Shown here: in pieces, positions 18,116-29,901 of the stretch
Numbering within the stretch: the first letter of the stretch is position 1
How the letters are laid out: every line of letters begins with the position of its first letter
Origin: Corynebacterium uropygiale
Lineage (GTDB): Bacteria; Actinomycetota; Actinomycetes; Mycobacteriales; Mycobacteriaceae
NCBI RefSeq assembly: GCF_021568315.1
Contig: NZ_JAKGSI010000004.1
Coordinates: forward strand, 186,001-250,000
DNA: 64,000 bases
Direction: 5' to 3'
Program-made: the position numbers and the translations under genes
Notes under the pieces: generated by a model
What the model saw: only the letters and a program-made list of their open reading frames with translations
The model's database searches: none
Told to the model about the DNA's origin: nothing

Positions 18116-19407
18116 ATGGACACCGCTGACCACTGGCTGGACTCGCTGCCTGCCGATCATGGCCATGAACAGCGGCATCGTGTGCTGGACACGTTCTCCC
18201 GCCCGCTGGTGAAGGTGCGGCGGATCCTGTCCTACATCACGACGTCACCGGGGAAGATACTCACGCTCACGCTGGTCCTCTGCATCGCGATCGGCGCGGC
18301 GGGCTTCTCTGTTTCCCGTTCGAGCGCCGAGCGCCAGGATCAGCTCAACGTCCTCCTCAACGTCACGGAGCCGCGCTCGGATGCGGCCCACAACCTCTAC
18401 ACCTCGCTCTCCCTGGCGGATGCGCTCGCCACCACGGGCTTTGTCCAGGGCGGCGCCGAGGACCCCGAGACCCGCGCCCACTATGACGAGGCCATCGACC
18501 GCGCCGCGCTCGCCATGGGCGAGGGGGACCGGGACATCCGCCGCCAGCTGCCCATCTACACGGGGCTCGTGGAAACCGCCCGGACGCACAACCGATTGGG
18601 CAATCCCGTCGGCGCCGCCTACCTTGCCAACGCCTCCTCGCTCATGCGCGAGCAGATCCTCCCCGACGCCCGGCAGCGCTTCACCTCCAGCGCCACCACC
18701 CTCACCGAGCAGCAGCGACAGCTCCCCCGCCCCCAGTGGGTGCCGCTCTCCGGGCTGGTCGCCGCGGTGCTGCTTCTCCTCGTCGCCCAGTGGTGGTTGT
18801 GGCGGCTCACCCGTCGTCGCCTCAACAGTGGCTTCCTCGCGGCCACCGCCTTCATGCTCATCGCCTTCCTGTGGATGGGGATCTCCAACTACGCCACGTG
18901 GGCCGCGGGTTCCCGCAGCTTCGAGCAGGCCACCCAGCCGTGGGAGCAGCTCACGACGGCGCGGATCGCCGTCCACCAGGCCCGCACGGATGAGACCCTC
19001 GCCCTTGTTCGACGCCAACCCGCCGGGGACTTCGACCAGGCGGTCACCTCCCTCCACTGGGCGCTCGACTCGGTGGAGAAGGTCCGCGACGCCGACGCCG
19101 CCGCCCCCGCCCGGGCGGCCCTGGAGAAGTGGCAGACCGCCCACCACCAGCTCAACGAGGCCATCGACGAGGGGGACTTCGACCGCGCCGTCGAGCTGGC
19201 CACCCGCTCGGACTCGGCGGACTCCTATGCCCAGCTCGATGCCTCCCTCGAGGCGCTCATCGAGGACTCGCGGGCGTCGATGCGCACCCTCCTCTCCGAG
19301 GGGATGGCGGCCTCCCAGCTCGTCGCCTCCGCGGTGGCGGTGCTCTCCCTCTGCGCGGTGCTCTCCGTCCTCCTCGGCATGCGCCCCCGGCTCCAGGAGT
19401 ACCTCTG

Positions 19408-19408
<1 letters not shown>
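18116..19408 (+). CDS. glnX: GlnX-like transmembrane signalling protein
   Basis: GlnX is known in mycobacteria and corynebacteria as the membrane partner that passes a signal from the lipoprotein GlnH to the kinase PknG. Here it has 430 aa, a cytoplasmic N-terminus, a first helix (about 46-66), an extracytoplasmic helical domain of about 140 residues, two central helices (about 207-227 and 238-258), a second outer helical domain and a last helix near the C-terminus. ATG 18116 lies 6 nt from a -10 hexamer. TGATG joins it to glnH. Assignment rests on gene order and topology, since the family has few fixed motifs. Confidence 0.87.
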
Positions 19409-22577
<3,169 letters not shown>

Positions 22578-22588
22578 AATGCACTGCT

Positions 22589-23569
22589 ATGACAACGAAA
22601 ATTCCTGGACTTGCCATGGCCGCAGTGGGCGCGGTCATCGCCATTGTCCTCGATATGCTGCTGAAAAGCGTGACGGGGATTTCGCTCAGCATCATGCTCG
22701 CCATCGTGCTGGGCATGCTCGTGGGCAACTTCGTCACCCTTCCGGAAAAGACGAAGCCCGGCCTGTCTTTCGCCTCCGGCCCGGTCCTCAAGTTCGGCGT
22801 CGCACTGCTCGGCCTGTCCATCTCCATCACTGAGGTGCTTCAGCTCGGCTGGCGGGCGCTCATTACCATCTTCGCCGTCGTGGCGGCGGGCTTCGCAGCG
22901 ACGGTCCTCCTCGGCCGTGTCATGGGGCTGAGCCGGGAGCACTCGCTGCTCATCGGCGCAGGCTGCTCCATCTGCGGCGCGGCGGCCATCAGCGCCGTGC
23001 AGGGGGTGCTGCCCCGCCGGAAGGAGCATGAGTTTGTCACCGCGGTGGCGGTCATCGTCATCCTGGGCACCATCATGATCGCGCTGGGGCCGACGATCAC
23101 GGCGGCCGTCGGCTGGGATCCGGTGTCCTCGGGCATCTTCCTCGGTGGCTCGATCCACGAGGTCGGTCAGGTCGTCGCCGCCGGCGGGATCGCCGGGGCC
23201 GCGGTGCTCCCCATTGCCGCGACGGTGAAGGTGGGCCGCGTCCTGCTCCTCGCCCCCGTGATGGCGCTGCTCAGCAGCATTGAGCGCCGACGCGCGGCCG
23301 GCACGGACACCCACCTGCCCCCGCTCGTGCCCACGTTCATTATCGGCTTCATCGTCCTCGTGCTCGTGCGCACCTTCCTCCCGGTGCCGGAGCTGCTGCT
23401 CCACACGGTGGACACCATCCGCGGCTGGCTCTTTGCCGCCGCGATGTTCGCCCTCGGCACCGGCGCAACGGTCCGCACCGTGAAGACGGCCGGGCTCAAG
23501 CCCTTCGCCTTCGGCGGTGCGGTGAGCCTCGTTGTGCTCGTCGTCGCGGCGATCGGCGCGGCCGTTTAG
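22589..23569 (+). CDS. YeiH / UPF0324 family membrane protein, putative sulfate exporter
   Basis: The product (326 aa) is a 10-11 helix membrane protein of the YeiH family. Family segments visible are KFGVALLGLSISI, the glycine/cysteine-rich LLIGAGCSICGAAAI, and GGSIHEVGQVVAAG. Members are annotated as sulfate or sulfite exporters on limited evidence. It is divergent in direction from the lipid-oxidation genes next to it and its stop overlaps the stop of the acyl-CoA ligase by 4 nt. No LysR regulator sits beside it, unlike many yeiH loci. Confidence 0.85.
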   Translation: MTTKIPGLAMAAVGAVIAIVLDMLLKSVTGISLSIMLAIVLGMLVGNFVTLPEKTKPGLSFASGPVLKFGVALLGLSISITEVLQLGWRALITIFAVVAAGFAATVLLGRVMGLSREHSLLIGAGCSICGAAAISAVQGVLPRRKEHEFVTAVAVIVILGTIMIALGPTITAAVGWDPVSSGIFLGGSIHEVGQVVAAGGIAGAAVLPIAATVKVGRVLLLAPVMALLSSIERRRAAGTDTHLPPLVPTFIIGFIVLVLVRTFLPVPELLLHTVDTIRGWLFAAAMFALGTGATVRTVKTAGLKPFAFGGAVSLVVLVVAAIGAAV

Positions 23570-25248
23570 CTGGAGGCCAGGGTGGACTTCCCGGGCAGGT
23601 AGCGCTTCATGACCTTGCCCATCGGGTTGCGGGGGAAGTCCTCCACAAAGAACACGTCGCGGGGGACGTGCGCGTCGGAGAGGTGCTCCTGGATGAAGGA
23701 CTGGGCCTGCTCGGCGCTTGGGGGATTCGCGGGGTCCTCGGGGATGATGTAGGCGCGGAGGGCCTGGCCATAGGCCGGGTCGCTCACGCCGTGGACGTAG
23801 ACGTCGTGGACCCCGGCCATCCGCATGAGGCAATCCTCCAGCTCCGCGGGGAAGATCTTCTCCCCGAACTGGGTGATGACGAGGTCATCGGCGCGGCCCA
23901 GCACGTGGAGCATCCGGCCGCCGTCGGAGAGGTAGCCGCGGTCCCCCATGTTGATGAGGCCGTTCTTCGTGGGGATCTCGATGTCCGCGTCCGTGTAGCC
24001 GACGAACATGTCGTAGCAGCCAGCCCAGATGCGGCCGATCTCCCCCTCGGGAAGCAGGTTGCCCTCCTCGTCGCGGATCTCGATGACTTCACCGGGGTAG
24101 ACCTCGCCGGTGAGGCTCGGGTCCGCGGCGAGCTGCTCCGGGCGGGCGGCTGCGAGGCAGGCGGTCTCCGTCGAGCCATAAAAATTGCAGAGGACCTGGC
24201 CGAAGAGCTCGTTGGTATGCTCCACCTCGTAGGGGGTGAGCGGGCTGCCGGAGGAGACGATGAACTTCATCCCCGGCACCGAGGTCACCCCGTGCTCCGT
24301 GAAGTAGGAGTGCAGGGCGCGGATGCGGGAGGCGGAGGTGGCCATCGCGTTGATGTGATAGTGGCGGATGTCCTCCAGGGCCTGTTCGGGCTCGAAGCCG
24401 CGGCGGGCGATGACCGTCGACGAGGTCTGCAGCGCCATCATGAGGTTCGCCCACCCGAAGGCGTGGAAGAGCACCGCGGTGAGCATCACGGTGAGCCCCT
24501 GCTCCCACGGCACGCCCGAGAGCACCGAGGCCAACCCCTGCGGGGAGGCCACCGTCCGGCGGATCACGCCCTTCGGGGTGCCGGAGGTGCCCGAGGTCAT
24601 GACGATGTGCTTGCCGCGCGGCGGGCGCGAGGGCAGGGTGTCGGTCACCCGCGCGGAGTCGATGACCTCCCGCAGCGTCTCATACTCCGGGTGCTCGCCC
24701 TCCGTGTAGCCCACGATGATGCGCCGGTGGGCGGCCGCGCGCTCGGTGACGCGGTCGAGGAATTCCTCGTCGACAATGAAGCAATCAATGTGGTGGAACT
24801 CCAGGAGGTGCTCAATCTGCGCCGCCGAGGAGTTGGCATTCACCATGAAGATGTGGAATCCCAGCAGGTGGCGGCACGTGAGCGGCAGGATCGAGGAGCG
24901 GCCATTGCGCGCGAGCACCGCCACGTGCTTGCCGCCGCCGATGCCCCGGGCCTGCAGCCCGAGCGCGAGGCGCACGCTCTCCTCCCAGAAGTCGGCGTAG
25001 GTGAGCTCGCCTTCATCGTCGACGAGCCCCAGCCGATCCGGGTGGCGCCGCGCCGCGTTGGCCAGCGCGGCCGTCTCCATAGCACCCCAGCGGTAGAGCA
25101 CCTTCGCGGCCGCCGCCTGGTCCTTCGGGCCCTGGCTCTCCAGCAGGTCCGCCTGGCGGAAGACCTTCAGAAAGTAACGGAACTGGGCAAGAACATCTTT
25201 CCGCGACACCCCGTGCTGGGTGTCCGGGTTGAGGGTAAAGGTTCCCAT
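23566..25248 (-). CDS. Acyl-CoA synthetase / AMP-dependent ligase
   Basis: This 560-aa adenylate-forming enzyme activates a carboxylic acid to an acyl-AMP and then a thioester. Motifs in order: MTSGTSGTPKGVI (phosphate loop, about 218-230), HAFGWANLMMAL, FYGSTETACLAAARPE, GDRGYLSDGG with the ATP-ribose Asp, GRADDLVITQFGEKIFPAELED and the C-terminal lysine in NPMGKVMKRYLPGK. The family is close to fatty-acid or mycobacterial FadD-type ligases; the substrate cannot be set. ATG 25248 has AGGAGAA 10-11 nt upstream. The gene follows the P450 gene after 28 nt and probably shares its transcript. Confidence 0.9.
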   Translation of the reverse strand: MGTFTLNPDTQHGVSRKDVLAQFRYFLKVFRQADLLESQGPKDQAAAAKVLYRWGAMETAALANAARRHPDRLGLVDDEGELTYADFWEESVRLALGLQARGIGGGKHVAVLARNGRSSILPLTCRHLLGFHIFMVNANSSAAQIEHLLEFHHIDCFIVDEEFLDRVTERAAAHRRIIVGYTEGEHPEYETLREVIDSARVTDTLPSRPPRGKHIVMTSGTSGTPKGVIRRTVASPQGLASVLSGVPWEQGLTVMLTAVLFHAFGWANLMMALQTSSTVIARRGFEPEQALEDIRHYHINAMATSASRIRALHSYFTEHGVTSVPGMKFIVSSGSPLTPYEVEHTNELFGQVLCNFYGSTETACLAAARPEQLAADPSLTGEVYPGEVIEIRDEEGNLLPEGEIGRIWAGCYDMFVGYTDADIEIPTKNGLINMGDRGYLSDGGRMLHVLGRADDLVITQFGEKIFPAELEDCLMRMAGVHDVYVHGVSDPAYGQALRAYIIPEDPANPPSAEQAQSFIQEHLSDAHVPRDVFFVEDFPRNPMGKVMKRYLPGKSTLASS

Positions 25249-25276
25249 CTGAGTCGGGTTCTCCTGTGAGCAAGTA

Positions 25277-28200
25277 TTACGTAAAGGATTCGACGGCCAC
25301 CTGGCCGCTTTCTTCTCGTTCGCGCAGGTCACCGAGGATGTCCTCGAGGACGGTGCGGGTCTCCGCGGCCACGGTCACCGCGCTGCCGCAGATGAGGACC
25401 TTCGCGCCGGCCTCCACGCGCGCGCGGAGAGCCTCCGCGTCCTCGCGCAGCAGGTGCTGGGCGTAGCGCACCTCCCCGCGCGGGTGCCGGGAGTAGGCGA
25501 TGTGGGTGTGGAGCCAGCCGGCGTCGACCATGCGCTGGAAGTCCTCGGCGAAGAGGTCGTCCGAGTCCGGCCCGTGACAGCCGAAGTAGAGGTGGCTGGG
25601 CGCGGGGGTGCGGCCCTCGGCCTCGGCGCGCAGCTCGACGTCGCGGAGGAAGGCCTTGAGCGGGGCGATGCCCGAGCCCGCCCCCACGAGCACCATCGGG
25701 GTGTCGAGGTCCGCCGGGGCGCGGAACTGCTCCCGCCCGGCGCGCACCCGGACGGGGATGTCCTCGCCGGGGTGGCGGCCGGCCAGCCACGTCGAGGCCA
25801 CACCCCGGTACGTGCCGCTGCCCGACCAGGCGGGGGCGCGCACCTCGGAGAGCGTGAGCTCCACCTGGTGCGGGGCCTCCAGCGGCGTGGAGGAGATGGA
25901 GTACTCCCGGGAACGCAGCGGCGGCACGCAGCCGGCGATGATGCTCAAGGTCAGCGGCACGGCGTGGAGGGACTCCGCCACGTCGAGGAGGGAGCGCCGC
26001 GGGGTGATGATCTCCGCCTCGTGGGCCTCGGGCTCCCGCCAGTGGCGCAGGGCCTCCGCGTCGGGCGGGCAGGCGCCGGCGCCGTCGAGGAGCGCCTCGA
26101 TGCCGCGGACCGTGGCCGGGGCGTTGAGGTCCACGGCGGTAGCCAGCCACTCGCCGGCGTAGACGGAGTCCGAGGCGCCGGGGAGGGAGATCGGGTCATA
26201 GTAGGAGACCCCGCAGGCGCGCAGGGCCCGGCGGATGTTCTCCTCGCTGTTGCGCGGGAGGACGTCGAGGTAGTCGCCGGTTTCGTAGGTGACGTCCTCG
26301 GGGAGGTCGATGGTGATGCGGAACTTGCGGCGGATATCGCCGTCGGCGTCGGTGCTGAGGAGCTCGACGTCGCGGACGCGGCCCGTGCCGAACTCCTTGC
26401 TGTGGAGCACGGCCACCTCCGGGAGCGGGTCCGCGGCGGCGCCGGCCACCGTGAAGCCATAGGTCTCGGAGAGCGCCTCCCACAGGGACTCCGACCACTC
26501 CGCGAAGGAGGCCTCGAAGTCCCCGAGGGCGTCCGCCGCCCCGCGCGCGCAGATGCGGGTGGCGCCCAGCGCGGCGAGGCGCTCATCGCACAGGGTGGGG
26601 ATGCGCTGGAAGGTGTTGGCCCACTGGCGGTTCCCGCAGCCGAAGACCGCGTAGCTCACCCCGCTGAGGTCAGGCTCCGAGTTCTCCACCCAGTCCACAA
26701 AGGCCTTCGCGTTGTCCGGCGGGAGCCCCTCATAGGAGCTCGTGCACACGATGACGGGCCCCTCCGTCTGCAGGTTCTCCACGCCCTCATCGAGCGGAGC
26801 CATCGACGGCTCAAAGCCCGCAGCCCGGGCGCGCTCCGCCACCCGCTGGCCGAAGCTGCGGGCGGTGTCCGCGTTGGATCCGTAGAGGATCTGCATGGGG
26901 GTGTGGTGCTCCGGCACGTCGGTGAAGGGGCTGGCCTCCGCCTGGGCGGGGTCCTCCTGCGCCGGGTCGGGCGTCGTCGACGCGGGGGCGCCGGGGAGGA
27001 TGAGCTCGGGGTGCCGGCGGCGCACCGTGATGCGGAAGTCCTCCGGCTTGATGGTGAGCGTCTCCTTGATGTGCAGCTCATAGGACGGATCCGCGAACTC
27101 CATGTCAAAGTTCTGGAGGAGGATGGTGAGCATGAGCGTCGCCTCTTGGAGGGCGAAGCCGCGCCCGATACACGAGCGCTGCCCATTCCCAAACGGCTTC
27201 CACGCGTGCGGGGGCAGGGCGTTGGCCTTCTCGAACTCGAAGCGGCTGGGGTCGAAGCGCTCCGGGTTCTCCCACACCTCCGGGTCTCGGTGCATGAGCG
27301 GCAGGAGGACGAGGATGCTGTCGCCAGGATGGACCTCGTAGCCGTCGGGGCCGCCGATGGTCGTCGTCTCAAAGGGGGTGACGCCGAAGGCCGGGGCCGG
27401 CGGGTGAAGGCGCAGCGTCTCGCGGAGAATGTGGTCAATGTGGTCGAGGCGCGGGAGGTCCTCGCGCCGGGGGAAGCGCCCCTCCAGGGTGGTGTCGACG
27501 AAAGCCTGGGCCTCCCGGAGCGCCTCCTTATTATTGAGCAGTTCGTAGACGGCGAAGCTGAGCAGGCCGGACGTCGTCTCATGCCCGGCGATGAGCAGGC
27601 TCACCAGCTGGTAGCGGACGTTCTCATCGGAGAGGTGCTCGCCGGTCTCGGGGTCCTTGGCATCGAGCATGACGTCGAGGAGATCCCGCTCCCGATCGGG
27701 GTCCGCGTTGCGGCGCCGCTGGGCGATGAGCTCATCGACGATGGAGTGCATGGTCTTCACGCTCTCCTCGAGCCGCTGGGAGGAGCCGCGCATGGCGGTC
27801 TTCTTCACAACATCCGGCTTGTGGGCCTGGCGGCTCGACTCGCGCAGGCCGCTCACCATGGCCTCCACGAAGTCATGCATCCGCTCCGAGTAGAAGGAGT
27901 TGAAGCGGTAGCGCAGGGCGCACAGCGCGATGGTGTCCAGGGTAAGGCGGGTGAAGTCATCCGTCACGAGGATGGACTCCCCCTCGTTGAGCCGCGCCCA
28001 CTTGAGCAGCAGCTGCTGGGCGATGTCCACCATCGCGTCGTACATGGTGGCCAGCGCCATCGGGGAGAAGGCCGGCATGAGGATGCGGTGGGCCTTCTGC
28101 CACTCGGGGTCGGGGGTGTCCGCGGTGAAGAGGCCGTTGCCGGCGAAGGCGCGAACATTCTCGATCGCCGGGTGGACCTGCTTATCGAAGCGGGTTTCAT

Positions 28201-28390
28201 CGCAGAGTTCCGCCACGAGCCGACGCGAACTGACGAAGATCACCGGGCTGCGCCCCGGGAAACGTTGGACGAAGATTTCTCCGTACTGTTCGGCGAGTTT
28301 CATATCCGATTGGACCAGGCGCTGGGGATCAATACTCCACGCCGTTCCAATCACCGGGTAGGGGCGAGGTCCGGGGATCTCAGTAGTCAC
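25277..28390 (-). CDS. Self-sufficient cytochrome P450 : P450 reductase fusion, CYP102 type
   Basis: This 1037-aa protein is a one-chain monooxygenase of the P450-BM3 type, which hydroxylates or epoxidises fatty acids using NADPH and O2. The heme domain (about 1-460) shows AGHETTS (oxygen groove), ILRETLRL (ExxR) and FGNGQRSCIGRGFALQEA (heme Cys at about 400). After a linker comes a flavodoxin-like FMN domain (about 495-640, ILYGSNADTARSFG), an FAD domain with REYSISSTP, and an NADPH domain with GAGSGIAPLKAF and a closing CGSA segment. All cofactor motifs look intact. The GTG start at 28390 has a weak ribosome site and lies 21 nt after the 58-aa gene. It sits between a ligase and a secreted esterase-like enzyme, which suggests a lipid substrate. 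Confidence 0.95.
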   Translation of the reverse strand: MTTEIPGPRPYPVIGTAWSIDPQRLVQSDMKLAEQYGEIFVQRFPGRSPVIFVSSRRLVAELCDETRFDKQVHPAIENVRAFAGNGLFTADTPDPEWQKAHRILMPAFSPMALATMYDAMVDIAQQLLLKWARLNEGESILVTDDFTRLTLDTIALCALRYRFNSFYSERMHDFVEAMVSGLRESSRQAHKPDVVKKTAMRGSSQRLEESVKTMHSIVDELIAQRRRNADPDRERDLLDVMLDAKDPETGEHLSDENVRYQLVSLLIAGHETTSGLLSFAVYELLNNKEALREAQAFVDTTLEGRFPRREDLPRLDHIDHILRETLRLHPPAPAFGVTPFETTTIGGPDGYEVHPGDSILVLLPLMHRDPEVWENPERFDPSRFEFEKANALPPHAWKPFGNGQRSCIGRGFALQEATLMLTILLQNFDMEFADPSYELHIKETLTIKPEDFRITVRRRHPELILPGAPASTTPDPAQEDPAQAEASPFTDVPEHHTPMQILYGSNADTARSFGQRVAERARAAGFEPSMAPLDEGVENLQTEGPVIVCTSSYEGLPPDNAKAFVDWVENSEPDLSGVSYAVFGCGNRQWANTFQRIPTLCDERLAALGATRICARGAADALGDFEASFAEWSESLWEALSETYGFTVAGAAADPLPEVAVLHSKEFGTGRVRDVELLSTDADGDIRRKFRITIDLPEDVTYETGDYLDVLPRNSEENIRRALRACGVSYYDPISLPGASDSVYAGEWLATAVDLNAPATVRGIEALLDGAGACPPDAEALRHWREPEAHEAEIITPRRSLLDVAESLHAVPLTLSIIAGCVPPLRSREYSISSTPLEAPHQVELTLSEVRAPAWSGSGTYRGVASTWLAGRHPGEDIPVRVRAGREQFRAPADLDTPMVLVGAGSGIAPLKAFLRDVELRAEAEGRTPAPSHLYFGCHGPDSDDLFAEDFQRMVDAGWLHTHIAYSRHPRGEVRYAQHLLREDAEALRARVEAGAKVLICGSAVTVAAETRTVLEDILGDLREREESGQVAVESFT

Positions 28391-28411
28391 GATGCAGAAA
28401 GACCTGATTTC

Positions 28412-28588
28412 CTAGAAGGGTAAGGATGCGCGGGCGGCCTCCACCATGCGGAGGACCTGACCCACGCTCGGGTACACATTGATGACGCGGGCACCGAAGT
28501 CCCAGAGGGCGTTGATGTCCAGCTGGCCGGTGATGAAGACCAGGGGTCCGCTGGGCGGGTACATCTGGATGAGCTCAAGCATGTTCAT
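28412..28588 (-). CDS. 58-residue protein in the P450 operon, unknown function
   Basis: An ATG at 28588 opens a 58-codon frame ending in TAG at 28412. AGGA lies 9 nt upstream, 21 nt separate it from the SGNH stop and 21 nt from the P450 start, so it fits the operon spacing exactly. The peptide starts MNMLELIQMYPPSG, has a hydrophobic strand (LVFITGQLDI), a central LWDFGARVINVYP and a C-terminal amphipathic helix (SVGQVLRMVEAARASLPF). No signal peptide or Cys is present. I do not recognise a family. Coding is supported by the ribosome site, spacing and a balanced composition, not by homology. A 63-codon frame on the same strand across this region (28387-28578) is Ser/Pro-rich and looks like a shadow. 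Confidence 0.6.
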   Translation of the reverse strand: MNMLELIQMYPPSGPLVFITGQLDINALWDFGARVINVYPSVGQVLRMVEAARASLPF

Positions 28589-28609
28589 TGCGGGGGATCC
28601 TGTCTGGGA

Positions 28610-29515
28610 TTAGTGCTGGTAGAAGCTGGAAATGCGCTCGGCGTAGTACTCGTTGCCCGGCCCCGTGAGGTGGCCGGCCAGGTTGTGCAGGCCGCTGTCG
28701 TCGAAAATGGCGGCGTTGAGGCGCTGGCCCGGGTCGATGTTGAGGCAGCCGGAGTTGTTCTTCTCGATGTTGATCTCGTCTGCCATGTCGAGGTAGGGCA
28801 GGCCCTTCTCCTCCGCAACGGCGCGCTGCTCCGTGCGCAGCTCCTCCTGGTAGTAGCGGACGGCCGGGAAGTACCAGTGGCTCGTCTGCCCGAGGAGGTT
28901 CGTGGCGCAGGTGTAGTTGCCGCCGTCGGTCTCATCGGGGTAGCCCACCATGACGACCGTGGCGTTCGGCGCGGCCTCGCGGATCCGGTCGATCTGCGCG
29001 CTGACCTCCTTGTGGTAGAGGTCCAGCCGCTCCTCCTGCGGGCGCTGGAGGTTGCTCTTCTGGTAGGTGTCATTAACACCGATGACCACGCTCACCAGCT
29101 TGGTGTCCGGGGTGAGCGCCCCGTCACCCAGCGCGCGGTCGACCTGCTGGGAGAACATGTTGTGCGGGATGGGATCCTGCGGCGAGGGCGGGGTGTAGGC
29201 CGTCGCGCCCGGGCAGGAGTAATCGCTCAGCGTGAGCCCCGTCTTCGCGGCCACTCGCTTGCCGACGTTGTCCCCACCGTGCGCGCACCCGTCCACGGCT
29301 TCAACCTGGATAGGAAGTTCGGGGTGGGTGCCCTTCACCTTGGCCATGACGACGTCCAAGACCGTGGGGTTGGAGGGGATGGAATCACCAAAGCTCACAT
29401 AGTTTCCGCTCGGCGCGGCGTCCTCCGCCTGCGCGGCCGTGGTCCCCAGCACGCCGCCGCCCAGGACGAGCGCGGAGGCGGCCACGGAGGCGACAACCCG
29501 AGATAACCGGCTCAT
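28610..29515 (-). CDS. Secreted SGNH/GDSL hydrolase
   Basis: The protein (301 aa) has a Sec signal peptide (residues 1-31, cleavage after TAAQA) and an SGNH esterase fold: block I SFGDSIPSNP with the nucleophile Ser, a Gly-containing block II around CSCPGAT-like DYSCPGATAY, block III GVND, and block V DSGLHNLAGH with the catalytic His. Four or more cysteines may form disulfides outside the cell. Such enzymes cleave acyl esters of lipids or sugars. Start ATG 29515 has AAAGGA 7-8 nt upstream. It is the first gene of the minus-strand operon with the 58-aa protein, the P450 and the ligase. Confidence 0.9.
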   Translation of the reverse strand: MSRLSRVVASVAASALVLGGGVLGTTAAQAEDAAPSGNYVSFGDSIPSNPTVLDVVMAKVKGTHPELPIQVEAVDGCAHGGDNVGKRVAAKTGLTLSDYSCPGATAYTPPSPQDPIPHNMFSQQVDRALGDGALTPDTKLVSVVIGVNDTYQKSNLQRPQEERLDLYHKEVSAQIDRIREAAPNATVVMVGYPDETDGGNYTCATNLLGQTSHWYFPAVRYYQEELRTEQRAVAEEKGLPYLDMADEINIEKNNSGCLNIDPGQRLNAAIFDDSGLHNLAGHLTGPGNEYYAERISSFYQH

Positions 29516-29834
29516 TCTTTTTCCTTTCTGACAACACGAAACTCGCCGACACGTGCGGCGGTTCTTATTCGAAAGTATCAGAGTTGAGCGGAACTAGTTA
29601 GTGTTGCGATATGGTCTATTCCATGGTGTACGGTATAGTCCTTTAAACTCCCCCGAGCCCCTCTCGATACCCGTTCCCACCTGCGGTGTTACACAACTTC
29701 CTGAGTGCCCAATGAGCTGCCCATTAATCCCCTAAAAAGAAACAGAAAATGCTACCAATCCCACGCCGCTCTAAAAGACTAGACGTTTATTATCCGGTGA
29801 GAAATGTCACGGGAACCCTCCCGTGTGAGGGCAC
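29516..29834. other. AT-rich intergenic region before the SGNH hydrolase gene
   Basis: This stretch is clearly richer in A and T than its surroundings and holds no convincing gene. It should contain the promoter of the SGNH-P450 operon; several TA-rich hexamers occur around 29570-29640, but I cannot single out one. A perfect small inverted repeat lies at 29808-29825. The composition could mark regulation or a junction of inserted DNA. Confidence 0.5.
29808..29825. repeat. Perfect 7-bp inverted repeat with 4-nt loop
   Basis: CACGGGA (29808-29814) and TCCCGTG (29819-29825) are exact complements around a 4-nt loop. It lies just past the ackA terminator on the minus strand and may be a back-up terminator or an operator. 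Confidence 0.6.
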
Positions 29835-29877
29835 AAAAAAGGGGGCCGAGGGCGCGCACTTCGCGCATCCTCGGCCC
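29835..29877 (-). terminator. Intrinsic terminator of pta-ackA
   Basis: GGGCCGAGG (29843-29851) pairs with CCTCGGCCC (29869-29877), and GCGC/GCGC extends the stem inside. Read on the minus strand it is followed by a run of six T (29840-29835), a classic rho-independent terminator 25 nt after the ackA stop. Confidence 0.85.
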
Positions 29878-29901
29878 GCGTCGGCGGGACAGCCCCGCCC
29901 G

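Noticed and set aside
25454..28423. 989-codon plus-strand frame opposite the P450 fusion
   Set aside because: Antisense of a motif-complete P450-reductase gene; no domain of its own.
28387..28578. 63-codon minus-strand frame overlapping the P450 start
   Set aside because: Ser/Pro/Trp-rich out-of-frame reading of the 58-aa gene; it lacks a ribosome site and crosses the start of the P450 gene.
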